Assembly: GCA_017548565.1 (NCBI GenBank)
Contig: JAFYZU010000022.1
Location: 62,001-126,000, forward strand
Source of the DNA: Treponema sp.
GTDB taxonomy: Bacteria > Spirochaetota > Spirochaetia > Treponematales > Treponemataceae
Direction: 5' to 3'
Length of the DNA: 64,000 nucleotides
Positions 17,694-27,418 of the stretch are shown here, one piece after another (the first letter of the stretch is position 1; every line of letters starts with the position of its first letter). Position numbers and translations under genes: made by a program. The notes under the pieces are model-generated. The model saw only the letters and a program-made list of their open reading frames with translations, was not told where the DNA came from and searched no databases.

Positions 17694-18770
17694 ATGAAAA
17701 TTACAGGATATATATTAAAGAAATTAATTCCGTTTTTTCTCGTAGCCTTGTTTTTTATAGCGCTTATCCTGAATCTTGTTGATTTATTTATGAATATTTC
17801 TTCATATCTTGAAAATAAGTCGCCGGTAAAGGATGTGCTTCTTATAATGTTCTATTATATTCCTAAAACAATCTGGTATGCATCTCCAATTGCATTCCTT
17901 TTTTCGGTTTCATATATCTTAAGTAATCTTTATGCGGGAAATGAAATGGAAGCACTCTTCGCATCCGGAATATCCTTATACAGATTTGTAACACCTGTAC
18001 TTGTTTTTGCACTTCTTGGTTCTTTTGGAATGTTTTTTCTTGAAGACAAGCTTGTAGTTCAGACGCTTGAAAAAAAAGAAGCGCTTCAGAAAAAACTGCT
18101 TGGATTACAGGAAGATGCAGATAATGATGATGTTGTTGTTATTTCTGATGGTGCAAAAATCATTTATAAGGCAAAATATTATTCAGATGAATCGAAAAAT
18201 CTGAACAGTCTTTTTATTATTTTCCGTGATGATGAAAAAAATCTTCTTGCCATAATCTATACAAAAAATGCATTGTGGAACGATAATACTCAACAGTGGA
18301 ATCTTGAAGCACCGATCCAATACGTGCCTGTTGAAAGTACGATGGAAATAACTGATGTCTCAGAAGAATTTACTTCAAAGCTTACCGAAAGCTACGAAAC
18401 GTTCCGCGCTAAAAACGTAAACATCGAAAGCATAACTTCAAAGGATGCTAAAAAATATATTTTGCATTTAAAAAAATCTGGACTTCCTTATTATGAGGAA
18501 CAGTCGGTCTATTACAAGAAATTTGCCTTTCCGTTGATTTTTTTGATTTCTGCATTTATGGCAATAGGTCTGACCGGTAAAACAAAAAAGAATGTTCTTT
18601 TAATCAGTCTTGCTTTATCTATATGTTCGGTTGTCCTGTACTATGTTTTTCAGATGTGTACGATGGTTCTTGCCAAAACAGAAATGATTCCTCCTTTTAT
18701 GGGAGCATGGCTTCCTGACATTGTTTTTATCATGCTTTCGGGATTTCTTTTAAAATTTTCAAGAACGTAA
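17694..18770 (+). CDS. LptF/LptG-family (YjgP/YjgQ) permease, second of pair
   Basis: 358 residues, the usual size for LptF/LptG. Begins directly with MKITGYILKKLIPFFLVALFF, the typical short basic start and first helix, followed by SPIAFLFSVSYILSNLYAGNEMEALFASGIS, where the family motif N-E-x-x-A-x-x-A-S-G is visible. A beta-rich periplasmic segment follows (~130-270), then three helices from residue ~275. ATG directly abuts the upstream TAG, indicating translational coupling with the first permease. Together they would form the heterodimeric transmembrane part of a lipid-export ABC system; no LptB-type ATPase is near. Which of the two is LptF and which is LptG is not decided from the sequence. 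Confidence 0.86.
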   Translation: MKITGYILKKLIPFFLVALFFIALILNLVDLFMNISSYLENKSPVKDVLLIMFYYIPKTIWYASPIAFLFSVSYILSNLYAGNEMEALFASGISLYRFVTPVLVFALLGSFGMFFLEDKLVVQTLEKKEALQKKLLGLQEDADNDDVVVISDGAKIIYKAKYYSDESKNLNSLFIIFRDDEKNLLAIIYTKNALWNDNTQQWNLEAPIQYVPVESTMEITDVSEEFTSKLTESYETFRAKNVNIESITSKDAKKYILHLKKSGLPYYEEQSVYYKKFAFPLIFLISAFMAIGLTGKTKKNVLLISLALSICSVVLYYVFQMCTMVLAKTEMIPPFMGAWLPDIVFIMLSGFLLKFSRT

Positions 18771-18783
18771 ATAAGGATTATTT

Positions 18784-19917
18784 ATGATAGAGAAAATATT
18801 TGAAATTAAAAATAAAAGCACAAAGACTAAAGCGCGTACAGGAGTCCTTCATCTTGCACATGGTGATGTTCAGACTCCGGTTTTCATGCCTGTTGGAACT
18901 AATGCCACAGTAAAGGCAATGCCCAATGATTTTTTACAGGAGATTGATTTTGAAATCATCCTTGCGAATACGTATCATCTTTTTCTGCGTCCCGGTGCAG
19001 ATTTAATCAAAGAAGCTGGCGGACTTCACGGGTTTTCAAAATGGAATAAAAATTTCCTTACAGATTCCGGCGGTTTTCAGGTTTTTTCTTTATCATCTTT
19101 AAGAAAGATTACGCAGGAGGGTGTAAAATTTCAAAGTCATATAGACGGCTCCTATCATCTTTTTACACCGGAAAATGTCGTTGAGACTCAGGTAAAATTC
19201 AATTCAGATATACAGATGCAGCTTGATGTTTGCTCGGCCTGGGGAGTAGAACGGAAGGAAGCAGAAAAAGCATTGAATATAACCTCGGACTGGCTTCTTC
19301 GTGCAAATGAGGAATATAAAAAGGCAGCAGAGCAGGGCTACGAAGGCTTATTGTTTCCGATAGTTCAGGGAAATTTTTTTGAAGATTTACGGAAACAAAG
19401 TGCCGAATTTGTTTCATCTCTCGATACACAAGGAATTGCAATCGGAGGATTAAGCGTCGGAGAACCGCAGGAAGAATTTTCAAGATTTCTGAATTATACC
19501 GTACAGTTTCTTCCTGAAGATAAACCTAAATATGTAATGGGAATAGGAACCCCTGAATATATTCTTGAAGCAGTAGAAAACGGAATTGATATGTTTGATT
19601 GTGTGCTTCCGACAAGAAATGCACGAAACGGTTCATATTTTACAAGAAAAGGCATGCTTTCCATAAAACAGGAACGCTGGACAAAGGATTTTTCACCGGT
19701 AGACAGTGAATGTAACTGTAAAGTCTGCCGCACCTATTCAAAAGCATATCTTCGTCATCTTTTTAAGGAACAGGAAATATTAAGTTCAATACTGGCATCT
19801 TATCATAACCTTTATTTTTTGCATAACTTACTCAAAGAAATAAGAACTGCAATCAATGAAGACAGATTCGATGTATTTAAAAAAGAATTTCTTGAAAAAT
19901 TTCATAGTGGAGTATAA
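18784..19917 (+). CDS. tgt: Queuine tRNA-ribosyltransferase
   Basis: 377 residues, normal Tgt length. Exchanges G34 of GUN-anticodon tRNAs for preQ1. Signature elements: LANTYHLFLRPG, the substrate-binding DSGGFQVFSL, FPIVQGN, IAIGGLSVGEP, and the nucleophile region MFDCVLPTRNARNGSYFT. The C-terminal zinc site is C-x-C-x2-C (CNCKVC) followed by a His in ASYHNLYFLH. It lies 13 bp after the permease pair with an AAGGA-type RBS, so it is likely the fourth gene of the dut operon. Confidence 0.97.
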   Translation: MIEKIFEIKNKSTKTKARTGVLHLAHGDVQTPVFMPVGTNATVKAMPNDFLQEIDFEIILANTYHLFLRPGADLIKEAGGLHGFSKWNKNFLTDSGGFQVFSLSSLRKITQEGVKFQSHIDGSYHLFTPENVVETQVKFNSDIQMQLDVCSAWGVERKEAEKALNITSDWLLRANEEYKKAAEQGYEGLLFPIVQGNFFEDLRKQSAEFVSSLDTQGIAIGGLSVGEPQEEFSRFLNYTVQFLPEDKPKYVMGIGTPEYILEAVENGIDMFDCVLPTRNARNGSYFTRKGMLSIKQERWTKDFSPVDSECNCKVCRTYSKAYLRHLFKEQEILSSILASYHNLYFLHNLLKEIRTAINEDRFDVFKKEFLEKFHSGV

Positions 19918-19975
19918 AAAAAATAACGATAATTGTTACTAGAACGCAATTAATTCATTTTAACAAGAGAAGCCT

Positions 19976-21433
19976 ATGAAGAGAATATTATTTATTGTAT
20001 TATCAGTTTTGTTTATTTCAACTGTTTCTGCGCAGAATAACACAGAAGATGTTTCGGCATCAAAGGGTGGATTTGCTGAAGTTCCTGCCGCAAAAAGACC
20101 AAAGAGTGTAGATCAGAAAAAAGCGGCCGCCGCAGAACAAAAGGATGCAGGTCCTGATGCAATGCAGAAAAACAGGGATATCATTATGTATGGAAAATCA
20201 TCGGAGGTAGCAGCCCTTTTAGATGAGCTGATAAAGAATGATGATCCGAGATTTTCAGAAGATATATATGATTTGTTTCAGGAAACCAAAAATTCGACGG
20301 TAAAAGAAAAAATACTCAATTATTTTAAGAATTTTGAAGATCCTTGTATTGAAGATTATGCCGTAGATTTAATGAATGATCCTTATGACGAAAAACTGAA
20401 TGTTGTAAAGGCAGCCTTTGAATATATCGGTGCGTGTAAGACTAAATGTGCAGCTCCTGCAATCATTACAATCATTGAAGGCGAAAACGAAGCATATTTT
20501 AATGATGCCATTACGACACTTGCAGAAATCGGGGGACCTCAGGAAGCCCTTTTTCTTGCAGAATATCTTGAGCGTGATGATTTAAGTATTCCTCAGAGGC
20601 AGGCATTGATGCGTGCGTGCGGGAAAATGCATGCAGTTGAAACCTGGGGACTTCTTGTTGAAATTATAGAAAATGAAGATGAAAATGCTTTTGTACGTAT
20701 GTATGCCGCTGAAGCAATAGGTATGATGAAGCTTGATAAATCTGTAGAGGTTCTTGTTCGTAATTATGATTCAGTAGATCCGAACTTCAGACAATATATT
20801 ATTAAAGGTCTTGCAAATTATCCGGGTAATAAAGAAGCCGTTAATGTAATAATTCAGGGAATCAAGGATGATCACTGGAGGGTTCAGCAGGAAGCAATAA
20901 AAGCATGTAAAGAAATGAATCTTACTTCTGCCATGCCGACTTTAATTCATCGTGCAAAAAATGACAATGAAAAGCTTATAAAAAATGAGTGTTTTTCTAC
21001 CATTGCATATATGAATACAAGTGAAGGGAATAAATTCCTTATTGAACAGCTTACAGATAAAAAGATTGCCGATACTACAAAAGCGAAAATCGTCGAAGTT
21101 CTTGTAAAAGAAAATCACGCAGGTAAAAAAGAAATTGCCGCTCTTGCCGAAGAAACACTCGCTGACGATAAACGGAAGACATTACGTTATGCAATCGGTA
21201 AGGAAATTGCAAAGGTATCAGATCCTGAATATGCTTCTTTATGCGAAAAATATCTTTCTTCGAAGGATGTACAGACAATCAGTCTTGGAATTGATATGTA
21301 TAAAACCGGAAAATATAAGAACGCTGAAGCAAAACTCAGACAGGTTGCCGAAGATCCTAAAGGAAATGCCAGCTGTAAAAAACGCGCTTCTAATCTTTTA
21401 GGTCTTGATGACGGCGATAAAAATGCAAAATAA
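19976..21433 (+). CDS. Exported HEAT-repeat protein
   Basis: 485 residues. Signal peptide MKRILFIVLSVLFISTVSAQ. An Ala/Lys-rich linker (~30-60) is followed by repeated ~30-35-residue helical units typical of HEAT/PBS-lyase-type repeats: for example LAEIGGPQEALFLAEYLERDD, YAAEAIGMMKLDKSVEVLVRNYD, and GIKDDHWRVQQEAIKACKEM. Such repeats bind proteins or lipids; no enzyme motif is visible. It is probably periplasmic. It sits 58 bp behind tgt and converges with the helicase gene. The spacing includes GAGAAG before ATG, a weak RBS. Function beyond a scaffold is unknown. Confidence 0.8.
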   Translation: MKRILFIVLSVLFISTVSAQNNTEDVSASKGGFAEVPAAKRPKSVDQKKAAAAEQKDAGPDAMQKNRDIIMYGKSSEVAALLDELIKNDDPRFSEDIYDLFQETKNSTVKEKILNYFKNFEDPCIEDYAVDLMNDPYDEKLNVVKAAFEYIGACKTKCAAPAIITIIEGENEAYFNDAITTLAEIGGPQEALFLAEYLERDDLSIPQRQALMRACGKMHAVETWGLLVEIIENEDENAFVRMYAAEAIGMMKLDKSVEVLVRNYDSVDPNFRQYIIKGLANYPGNKEAVNVIIQGIKDDHWRVQQEAIKACKEMNLTSAMPTLIHRAKNDNEKLIKNECFSTIAYMNTSEGNKFLIEQLTDKKIADTTKAKIVEVLVKENHAGKKEIAALAEETLADDKRKTLRYAIGKEIAKVSDPEYASLCEKYLSSKDVQTISLGIDMYKTGKYKNAEAKLRQVAEDPKGNASCKKRASNLLGLDDGDKNAK

Positions 21434-21467
21434 TTTTCTTGAAAAAGGTTTAGAGCAGTATAATAAA

Positions 21468-24050
21468 TTAACTGTAAAGACTGTTGATTAACCTCAGTTT
21501 TTCATTGATTATTTTTTTGTCATCGCTTGTAAAATCCACCTGTTCTTCTATGAGTGTTTCAAGACTGTGATGAGATTCTGTCTGTGCTGTTGTAAATCCT
21601 CTTGAAACCTTAAACCAGTAGTTTCCGTTTCCATCGGTGAACAGAGTAATGAAGCCGTATTCTTTTCCTTTTTGTTTTGCAATTGCAGGGCGCAGAATAT
21701 ATTGAAGTGAATCAATCAGTGTTTCTTTATCTACAGGATTATAAATATTCACATTCATTTTCCTGTTCCATTTCTTTTCTGAAAGCGGGTTAATGTCCAG
21801 ATTTTTTGCTACATCCATCATGAGTGAAAGCTTGTCTCCGTTCATTAATGTTCCATTATCACGGGTGATGATTTTTCCCCGTAGATTTCCAAGAACAGCA
21901 AGCTTCTGTTTGTTTTTTTCCTGAAGCACTGCAAGGGTGAAATATTCAAAAGGAAGAACCGCTGTTTTTTTACCTTTAATTTTTGTGGTGGTAAACAGGA
22001 ATTCGCCGATTGAAACTGTGTTTTCAGATTCTTTTTCTGCAATATCAATCTTACGGTCTTTTTGATTTTTTGATTTTAAATTCTGTTTTTTCGGAGATTT
22101 TAAAGGAATGGTATTATCCATAAAATCGGCTTTTGTGTTTTTACATGCCTGTAATCTTTCGTATAACTGTGGATTGATTTTATCGAGCATATTTTTTGTA
22201 AGCGGGGAAACGCTCATGGCAAATATTCTGCTTGTACGTACGATTTCTCCTGCTACGATGAATACCGGATCCTGTTTGAAAATCACTGAGCCTGGATGAA
22301 TACAGATATGATCCTGCGTAAGCGAATGATAATTTTCACGACCTGTTCTTATGCATACAAACTGAATCATACCAGATGCAATGCAGCAGAGAAAATCCTG
22401 CATATTTCCGGCATTTTCAACAATCGGAAGTCCTAAATCATTTCCGACTATTTCACCAAGCTGGAATCTTATGTTTTCAATTTCTGCCATAACGCGTTCA
22501 TCTAGATAATTTTTCTTACAGAATTTTTCACGGTTATCGGTCTGTTTATATGCGTTGAAAACATTCAGATATGTTCCAAAATCTCCCTGAATGTCTTTAA
22601 AACGATGATGTGCCTTACGCGCTTCCATTTCTTCATCAGGAGGAAGAATAAACGGTGAATTTGCGGATAAAAAGGAACATGCAACAAGAACCCTGTCAAT
22701 TACATCGGGATATTTCATCACCGCTTCAATAATAATACGGCTGATTCTTGGTTCAAGCGGAAACTTAACCATCATCTTTCCGATTTCCGAAAGCGTGTTG
22801 TCAGTATCCAGAGCTCCGAGCATATTAAGTGTTTCTACTGCACCGATAATTCCTTCCTTTCCGGGAGAAGCAATAAAATCAAAATCATAGAAATCTGTTA
22901 TGCCAAGCTCTGCCATACGGAGAACGACTTCACTTAAATCTGTACGATAGATTTCTTCAGTAGTATACATCGGCCGGGTGTCAAAATCCTTTCTTGAATA
23001 AAGCCGGTAGCAGGTTCCTTCATGTGTTCGTCCTGCACGTCCTTTACGCTGATTACAGCTTGCAACAGATACAGGAGTTTCTATAAGGCTTGATGTATAA
23101 TTTCGAGGATTATAGAAATTTAATTTTGCGAGTCCTGAATCTATTACAGTAGAAATATCATGGATTGTTACTGAGGTTTCTGCGATATTTGTTGAAATTA
23201 CAACCTTTTTCTTATTTTCCGGAGGATCTTCAAAGACACGTTCCTGTTCTTCTTTCGAAAGTCGGCCGTAAAGCGGAAGAATATGAAGTTTTCGTGAAAA
23301 AGGGCAGTGATAGAGTCTGTCTGTACAATCCTTGATGATTTTTTCACCCGGCAGGAAAATCAGGATTCCACCGTCTTCATCATTATCCAGGACACGATCT
23401 ACAATTGAACAGATCTTTGAAATAAGAATATCGGATCCGCTTTCGGTAGAAGTAGTTACACCACCTGCTATCGGATCGTAAATTATTGAAACAGGATATG
23501 TGATTGTATCTATTGATATAACAGGCGCATTGTCAAAATATTCACTGAATGCCTGAGTGTTCATTGTGGCAGAAGAAACAATAACGTGAAAATCCTTTCG
23601 TTGCTTTAATATGCGTTTCAGAAGTCCAAGAACAAAATCAATATTAAGGCTTCGTTCATGAGCCTCATCGACCATAACGACAGAATATTTTGAAAGCCAC
23701 GGATCAAGCTTCATCTCCTGCAAAAGTATACCGTCCGTCATTATTTTTATGCGTGTAGAAGAATCTGTTTTGTCTTCAAAGCGCATTTTATAACCTACAA
23801 GACCGGGATATGAAGTATTAAGCTGTCTGGAAATGAATTCACTAACTGATAAAGCGGCAATTCTTCTTGGCTGGGTAACTGCAATTATTCCGTTTGTCGC
23901 ATAGCCTGCTTCATAAAGGATAACCGGAATTTGAGTAGTTTTTCCAGAGCCTGTCGGACTTTCAACAATCACTACCTGATTTTTTTCGAGGCAGTCAAGA
24001 ATTTTCTGCTTCTGTTCATAGACAGGCAGTGATTTGTAATCTATTGCCAT
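21468..24050 (-). CDS. hrpA: DEAH-box ATP-dependent RNA helicase, HrpA-like
   Basis: 860 residues. Superfamily 2 motifs in order: Walker A SPTGSGKTTQ (GSGKTT 34-39), TQPRRIAA, DEAH at 128-131 (VMVDEAHERS), SAT at 160-162, STNIAETSVTI, and the arginine-finger motif QRKGRAGRT. A winged-helix/ratchet and OB-like C-terminal portion follow. The phrase VGYKMRFEDKT...IKIMTDGILL matches HrpA-type enzymes, but the protein is shorter than the E. coli HrpA (~1300), so it lacks the long C-terminal extension; a Lys/Ser-rich stretch near 660-680 marks a domain border. HrpA acts in ribosome rescue and mRNA processing. It overlaps the upstream capA-like gene by 10 bp, the last gene of that operon. Confidence 0.88.
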   Translation of the reverse strand: MAIDYKSLPVYEQKQKILDCLEKNQVVIVESPTGSGKTTQIPVILYEAGYATNGIIAVTQPRRIAALSVSEFISRQLNTSYPGLVGYKMRFEDKTDSSTRIKIMTDGILLQEMKLDPWLSKYSVVMVDEAHERSLNIDFVLGLLKRILKQRKDFHVIVSSATMNTQAFSEYFDNAPVISIDTITYPVSIIYDPIAGGVTTSTESGSDILISKICSIVDRVLDNDEDGGILIFLPGEKIIKDCTDRLYHCPFSRKLHILPLYGRLSKEEQERVFEDPPENKKKVVISTNIAETSVTIHDISTVIDSGLAKLNFYNPRNYTSSLIETPVSVASCNQRKGRAGRTHEGTCYRLYSRKDFDTRPMYTTEEIYRTDLSEVVLRMAELGITDFYDFDFIASPGKEGIIGAVETLNMLGALDTDNTLSEIGKMMVKFPLEPRISRIIIEAVMKYPDVIDRVLVACSFLSANSPFILPPDEEMEARKAHHRFKDIQGDFGTYLNVFNAYKQTDNREKFCKKNYLDERVMAEIENIRFQLGEIVGNDLGLPIVENAGNMQDFLCCIASGMIQFVCIRTGRENYHSLTQDHICIHPGSVIFKQDPVFIVAGEIVRTSRIFAMSVSPLTKNMLDKINPQLYERLQACKNTKADFMDNTIPLKSPKKQNLKSKNQKDRKIDIAEKESENTVSIGEFLFTTTKIKGKKTAVLPFEYFTLAVLQEKNKQKLAVLGNLRGKIITRDNGTLMNGDKLSLMMDVAKNLDINPLSEKKWNRKMNVNIYNPVDKETLIDSLQYILRPAIAKQKGKEYGFITLFTDGNGNYWFKVSRGFTTAQTESHHSLETLIEEQVDFTSDDKKIINEKLRLINSLYS

Positions 24051-25198
24051 TCAATTATATCCTTTGTGTATTTTTTATTGATTTTAATCCTGCGTCTTAT
24101 GTAATCTGCCCATTTTATCTGATCTTTTGAAAGAAGTTCTTCAATAAATTCTTCATTCATTATTTTTATAAGATAATCCTTTTGGGGCGTTATATAAGTC
24201 GTTATGAAAACAGGCTCAGCTTTTATGATTGTTACCGTGCTGTTTTTTTTATCTTTTGCAAGAATAACTTTGTATAAAAGTCCGTCACCCGTGTTGTCTC
24301 TTTCATCAACAGGATTTTTTGACGAAAGATTCGGCTTTGTTCTTTGCGCGCTGATTGTATTTCCGTTTGCGTACATTATGATTTTTACGGCGTTTGTTGA
24401 AGAATTAAGTATGATTTTTCTGTCTTTGATGATATGTGCATGATTTGCCCAGATAATGTCGACTCCTGCATCAAGAAGATTTTTATAAAACTCCTCCTGA
24501 GTGTCAGTTACAGTACGGATATATTCTGTTTCATTTGCATGCCATGAAAGAATAAAAAGGTCACATTCATTTTTTTCGCGCAGCTTCTTACAATAGTTTA
24601 TGAATTCAACCCTTTTTCCGGTGTCAGGAATAATTGAATTAATATATTTAGAAGCAAGAGGACGGTTCAAAATTTCAGTCATCGGTAAAAAAAGGATTTT
24701 CCATTTTCCGCTTTGAATTATATTGTATGAGTATTCATCTGTTTCTTTTTCTTTAAGTCCCGAATAATAAATTGTATTTCCTTTATCTTTTTCTGATTCA
24801 AAAAGTTTTTTAAATGATTTTGTTGTTTCCTTTATTCCTTCAAGCCCCTGATCATTCGTGTGATTATTACATAGACTGAAAACATCAAAGCCTGCATTTA
24901 TTGTACTCTGAACATAAGAAAGCGGCATATTGAAATACGGATAGTTCTGAGGATCTTTTGTCGTATCAACCGGAGCTTCAATATTTGCAAAGGCAAGGTC
25001 GGCAGAAGAAACAATATCCCTTATACCATCCCAGATTATTTCGTAATCCTTCATGTTGTAGTTAGGGGAGTGAGCCATTACATCGCCCGCAAAAAGAAGT
25101 GTTATTTCATCTTTGTTTCCTGCATCATTGTTTTTTGGAGTAGAAGCACACGAAAGAAAAAAAGCACAAAGCAGGAACAGGAAGGTTATTTTTTTCAT
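24041..25198 (-). CDS. CapA-family (PgsA-like) lipoprotein, metallophosphatase fold
   Basis: 385 residues. Signal with lipobox FLSC, lipidated Cys17 (MKKITFLFLLCAFFLSC). CapA-like motifs: TLLFAGDVMAHSPNY, FANIEAPVD, FSLCNNHTNDQGLEG (family NNH-x-D-x-G), LSWHANE, and WANHAHIIKDRKI (family GxHPH region, here NHAH). Members act in poly-gamma-glutamate or capsule formation, or simply resemble metallophosphatases; the substrate is unknown here. The H-x-H site is present, so it may be catalytically competent. It overlaps the FliG-like gene by four bases and the helicase gene by ten, so the three are translationally coupled. Confidence 0.85.
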   Translation of the reverse strand: MKKITFLFLLCAFFLSCASTPKNNDAGNKDEITLLFAGDVMAHSPNYNMKDYEIIWDGIRDIVSSADLAFANIEAPVDTTKDPQNYPYFNMPLSYVQSTINAGFDVFSLCNNHTNDQGLEGIKETTKSFKKLFESEKDKGNTIYYSGLKEKETDEYSYNIIQSGKWKILFLPMTEILNRPLASKYINSIIPDTGKRVEFINYCKKLREKNECDLFILSWHANETEYIRTVTDTQEEFYKNLLDAGVDIIWANHAHIIKDRKIILNSSTNAVKIIMYANGNTISAQRTKPNLSSKNPVDERDNTGDGLLYKVILAKDKKNSTVTIIKAEPVFITTYITPQKDYLIKIMNEEFIEELLSKDQIKWADYIRRRIKINKKYTKDIIEWQ

Positions 25199-25560
25199 TT
25201 ATGCTCTCCGATCCAGCTGCTTAAAATGTTTGCAACTGCCTGAGGATTGCTGTCTGCCATTTTCTTAAAGCCCTGTGCATGATCTGTTTCTATAGGATTA
25301 ATGATTCCTTTTTGTTTTCCATAGCGGACTGCTTCTGAAAGGACTGCAACTTCATTGTGTTTTATCTGCGCGTCATTTACCGGTTTTCTGTTCAATTTTT
25401 TTAAAACCGAGTTGATTTTTTTCATTTCTTTTGTCTTAAGATTGAGAATCTTAAGTATGCGGTCACTGTTTTGAGGACCTAATTCGCCTAGTAAAATTGC
25501 TGTTTTTTCAAAGCCTGAAAGTTTTTTCTCTTCTGCAGTTACCTTAATTAATTTTTCCAT
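25195..25560 (-). CDS. Small protein combining a FliG-N-like and a FliF-C-like segment
   Basis: 121 residues. The N-terminal ~60 residues, LSGFEKTAILLGELGPQNSDRILKIL and onward, follow the FliG N-terminal domain pattern (LSGxxKxAILLxxLGxxxxxxVLKxL). The last ~20 residues, DSNPQAVANILSSWIGEHK, match the FliF C-terminal tail that docks onto FliG (Salmonella FliF ends DPRVVALVIRQWMSNDHE). The rest of FliG (ARM and C-terminal domains) and the FliF membrane part are missing. It could thus be a self-complemented FliG-N/FliF-C module. It leads the operon with capA-like and hrpA genes. A TATTAT box nine bases upstream of ATG suggests a very short leader. The family resemblance is by eye; function is inferred. 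Confidence 0.6.
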   Translation of the reverse strand: MEKLIKVTAEEKKLSGFEKTAILLGELGPQNSDRILKILNLKTKEMKKINSVLKKLNRKPVNDAQIKHNEVAVLSEAVRYGKQKGIINPIETDHAQGFKKMADSNPQAVANILSSWIGEHK

Positions 25561-25604
25561 CTTGCATTAATAATATCACATCCTGATTGATTTTTCTACA
25601 AAAG

Positions 25605-27365
25605 TTATTTGTCGGCTTCGTAAAGCATTGACGATAACCATTCACAAAGCTTCTGTTCAAATTCAGGTTTATTGCCCCTTACATCACAGAGAATCCTGAA
25701 AACTCTTTCAGTACCGCTGCCTCGCATCCATAAGAATGCAGCCGGTTTATTTGAAGAATCCTTAAGAATTATTTTTAATCCGCCCCTGTTTGAAAGAGAA
25801 AAATCCTTTACATCTGTCTGTTCAACTGTTCCGTTCGTTATGACTGCTTCATAGCTTTTGATTTTATAGTTTTTGAATTCCTTGAGCTTCTGTTCCCACT
25901 GACGTTCAAATATTTTCTGAAAATTTGCCTTAAGCTTAGCATGGTCTTCTGTCTTGATTTTTAAAAGTGCACGTTCTTCTGAAACTCCGGTTGTTACATA
26001 TTCAGGTAAGCTTTGAAGAATATCGGTGATTGTAAACAAAGGATTGTAATCTATCTTTCGTTTATCGCACCACATTTTGAAAAGTCCTTCTTCACGTAAT
26101 GTAAGCAGCTTAATGATTGCAAAAATAGTGTTCAGAGGATCGCGGACGCTTGCCGGATATGTAATTGTTCCACCATTAGAACCTTCGCCAAGAATTCGTA
26201 CGTCATAGCCTTCGTCACGTTTTTGTCTTGCAAGATTTACTACATTTGCTTCTCCGACTTCTGCGCGGAATACTTTTGCACCGAGAGTCTGAGCAATTTC
26301 GTCTATTCTTCCTGAGGTAGGACAGTTTACTACTACAGCGGGTTTAAAATCTTTTTCTCCTGTATGCTGCCAGATTGAATAAGTAAGCTCTGCAAGGACT
26401 GAAAGACTGAAAACCTCCTGTGCCTTTAATATGACCGCTTTATTTTCTTTTTCATTCCAGTAAACAAGATTTCCACGGTCTCCGTCACAGTCAGGCATAT
26501 ATCCTAAAATTACGTCCTTGTAGTTCTGCTCCTGTAATTCCTGCATCCCTTGTTGAAGAGGAAGAAGGTTGTCGCCTTCTGGAATTATTTCATGAACTAT
26601 TTCCTGTTCATTCATCGTGTAAAAATTTATTCTGTTATGATAAAAGAAATCTCTGTCTATGCTGTAATATCTTGAGCTTCCGTTAAAATCGCAGAGAACG
26701 CCGATAGGTTTTTCTTTTAAATAATTCTGGAACATTTCAAAAAAATCTGTCTGATATTCTTTGTTTTTTGTTCCTGTGATTGTTTCCATTGCAAAGCTTT
26801 GATATGCATTACGGGCATTGAATTTTGACGCTTCACTTTCTTTATAACAGTCATTAAGTCTTGAAGAACTGCAGTTGTATGCTTTTTTTACTGCTTCTGT
26901 AACTTCTGTATCATTTTTTAATCTTTCGGTAAACTCACATATTAATTTCTGGTTTTCCTGAGCCGAAAGAACACCACCGTCATTTATTCCGAATTTTATT
27001 CCGTTATGTCCGACAGGATTATGGCTTGCAGAAATATAGATGAAACCGTCCAGTTTTTTTGCAAAGGCCATTATTTCCGGAGCTGATATTATTCCTGTAA
27101 ACTGAATTATTGCATCCTTTGAGATCAAGGAATGTAAAACTGCATCTGCAATCTGTGCACCTGTAGGACGCGTATCCATTCCAACTGCAATAACAGGATT
27201 TTTCTGACCGCTTGTCTTTACAAGATAATCAAAAAATACACCAGCCGCAACAACGCATAAAGCCTTATCATCTTCACTTATCTGTGGAGATTTATCCTGT
27301 TCATCCTGTGAAACTGCAAATACTTTCCGCCATCCTGAAGCAGATAAAATCATATTGTGGTTCAT
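25605..27365 (-). CDS. Phosphohexomutase (phosphoglucomutase/phosphomannomutase family)
   Basis: 586 residues, alpha-D-phosphohexomutase superfamily. Catalytic phosphoserine Ser114 in SASHNPVGHNG, metal-binding loop DCDGDRG (292-298), sugar-binding loop GEGSNGG (393-399), and a phosphate-binding C-terminal region with RGSGTERVFR. It interconverts hexose 1- and 6-phosphates. Glucose versus mannose preference cannot be decided from motifs alone; its large size (usual ~450-560) is due to inserts around 150-215 and 470-520. It lies 53 bp after the M23-like gene on the same strand and is probably in the same transcript. There is no clear Shine-Dalgarno sequence before ATG. Confidence 0.88.
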   Translation of the reverse strand: MNHNMILSASGWRKVFAVSQDEQDKSPQISEDDKALCVVAAGVFFDYLVKTSGQKNPVIAVGMDTRPTGAQIADAVLHSLISKDAIIQFTGIISAPEIMAFAKKLDGFIYISASHNPVGHNGIKFGINDGGVLSAQENQKLICEFTERLKNDTEVTEAVKKAYNCSSSRLNDCYKESEASKFNARNAYQSFAMETITGTKNKEYQTDFFEMFQNYLKEKPIGVLCDFNGSSRYYSIDRDFFYHNRINFYTMNEQEIVHEIIPEGDNLLPLQQGMQELQEQNYKDVILGYMPDCDGDRGNLVYWNEKENKAVILKAQEVFSLSVLAELTYSIWQHTGEKDFKPAVVVNCPTSGRIDEIAQTLGAKVFRAEVGEANVVNLARQKRDEGYDVRILGEGSNGGTITYPASVRDPLNTIFAIIKLLTLREEGLFKMWCDKRKIDYNPLFTITDILQSLPEYVTTGVSEERALLKIKTEDHAKLKANFQKIFERQWEQKLKEFKNYKIKSYEAVITNGTVEQTDVKDFSLSNRGGLKIILKDSSNKPAAFLWMRGSGTERVFRILCDVRGNKPEFEQKLCEWLSSMLYEADK

Positions 27366-27418
27366 TCTTTTATTTTACCACGTTTTTGATTATTTGACCA
27401 ACTTATATTTTTATTTTA

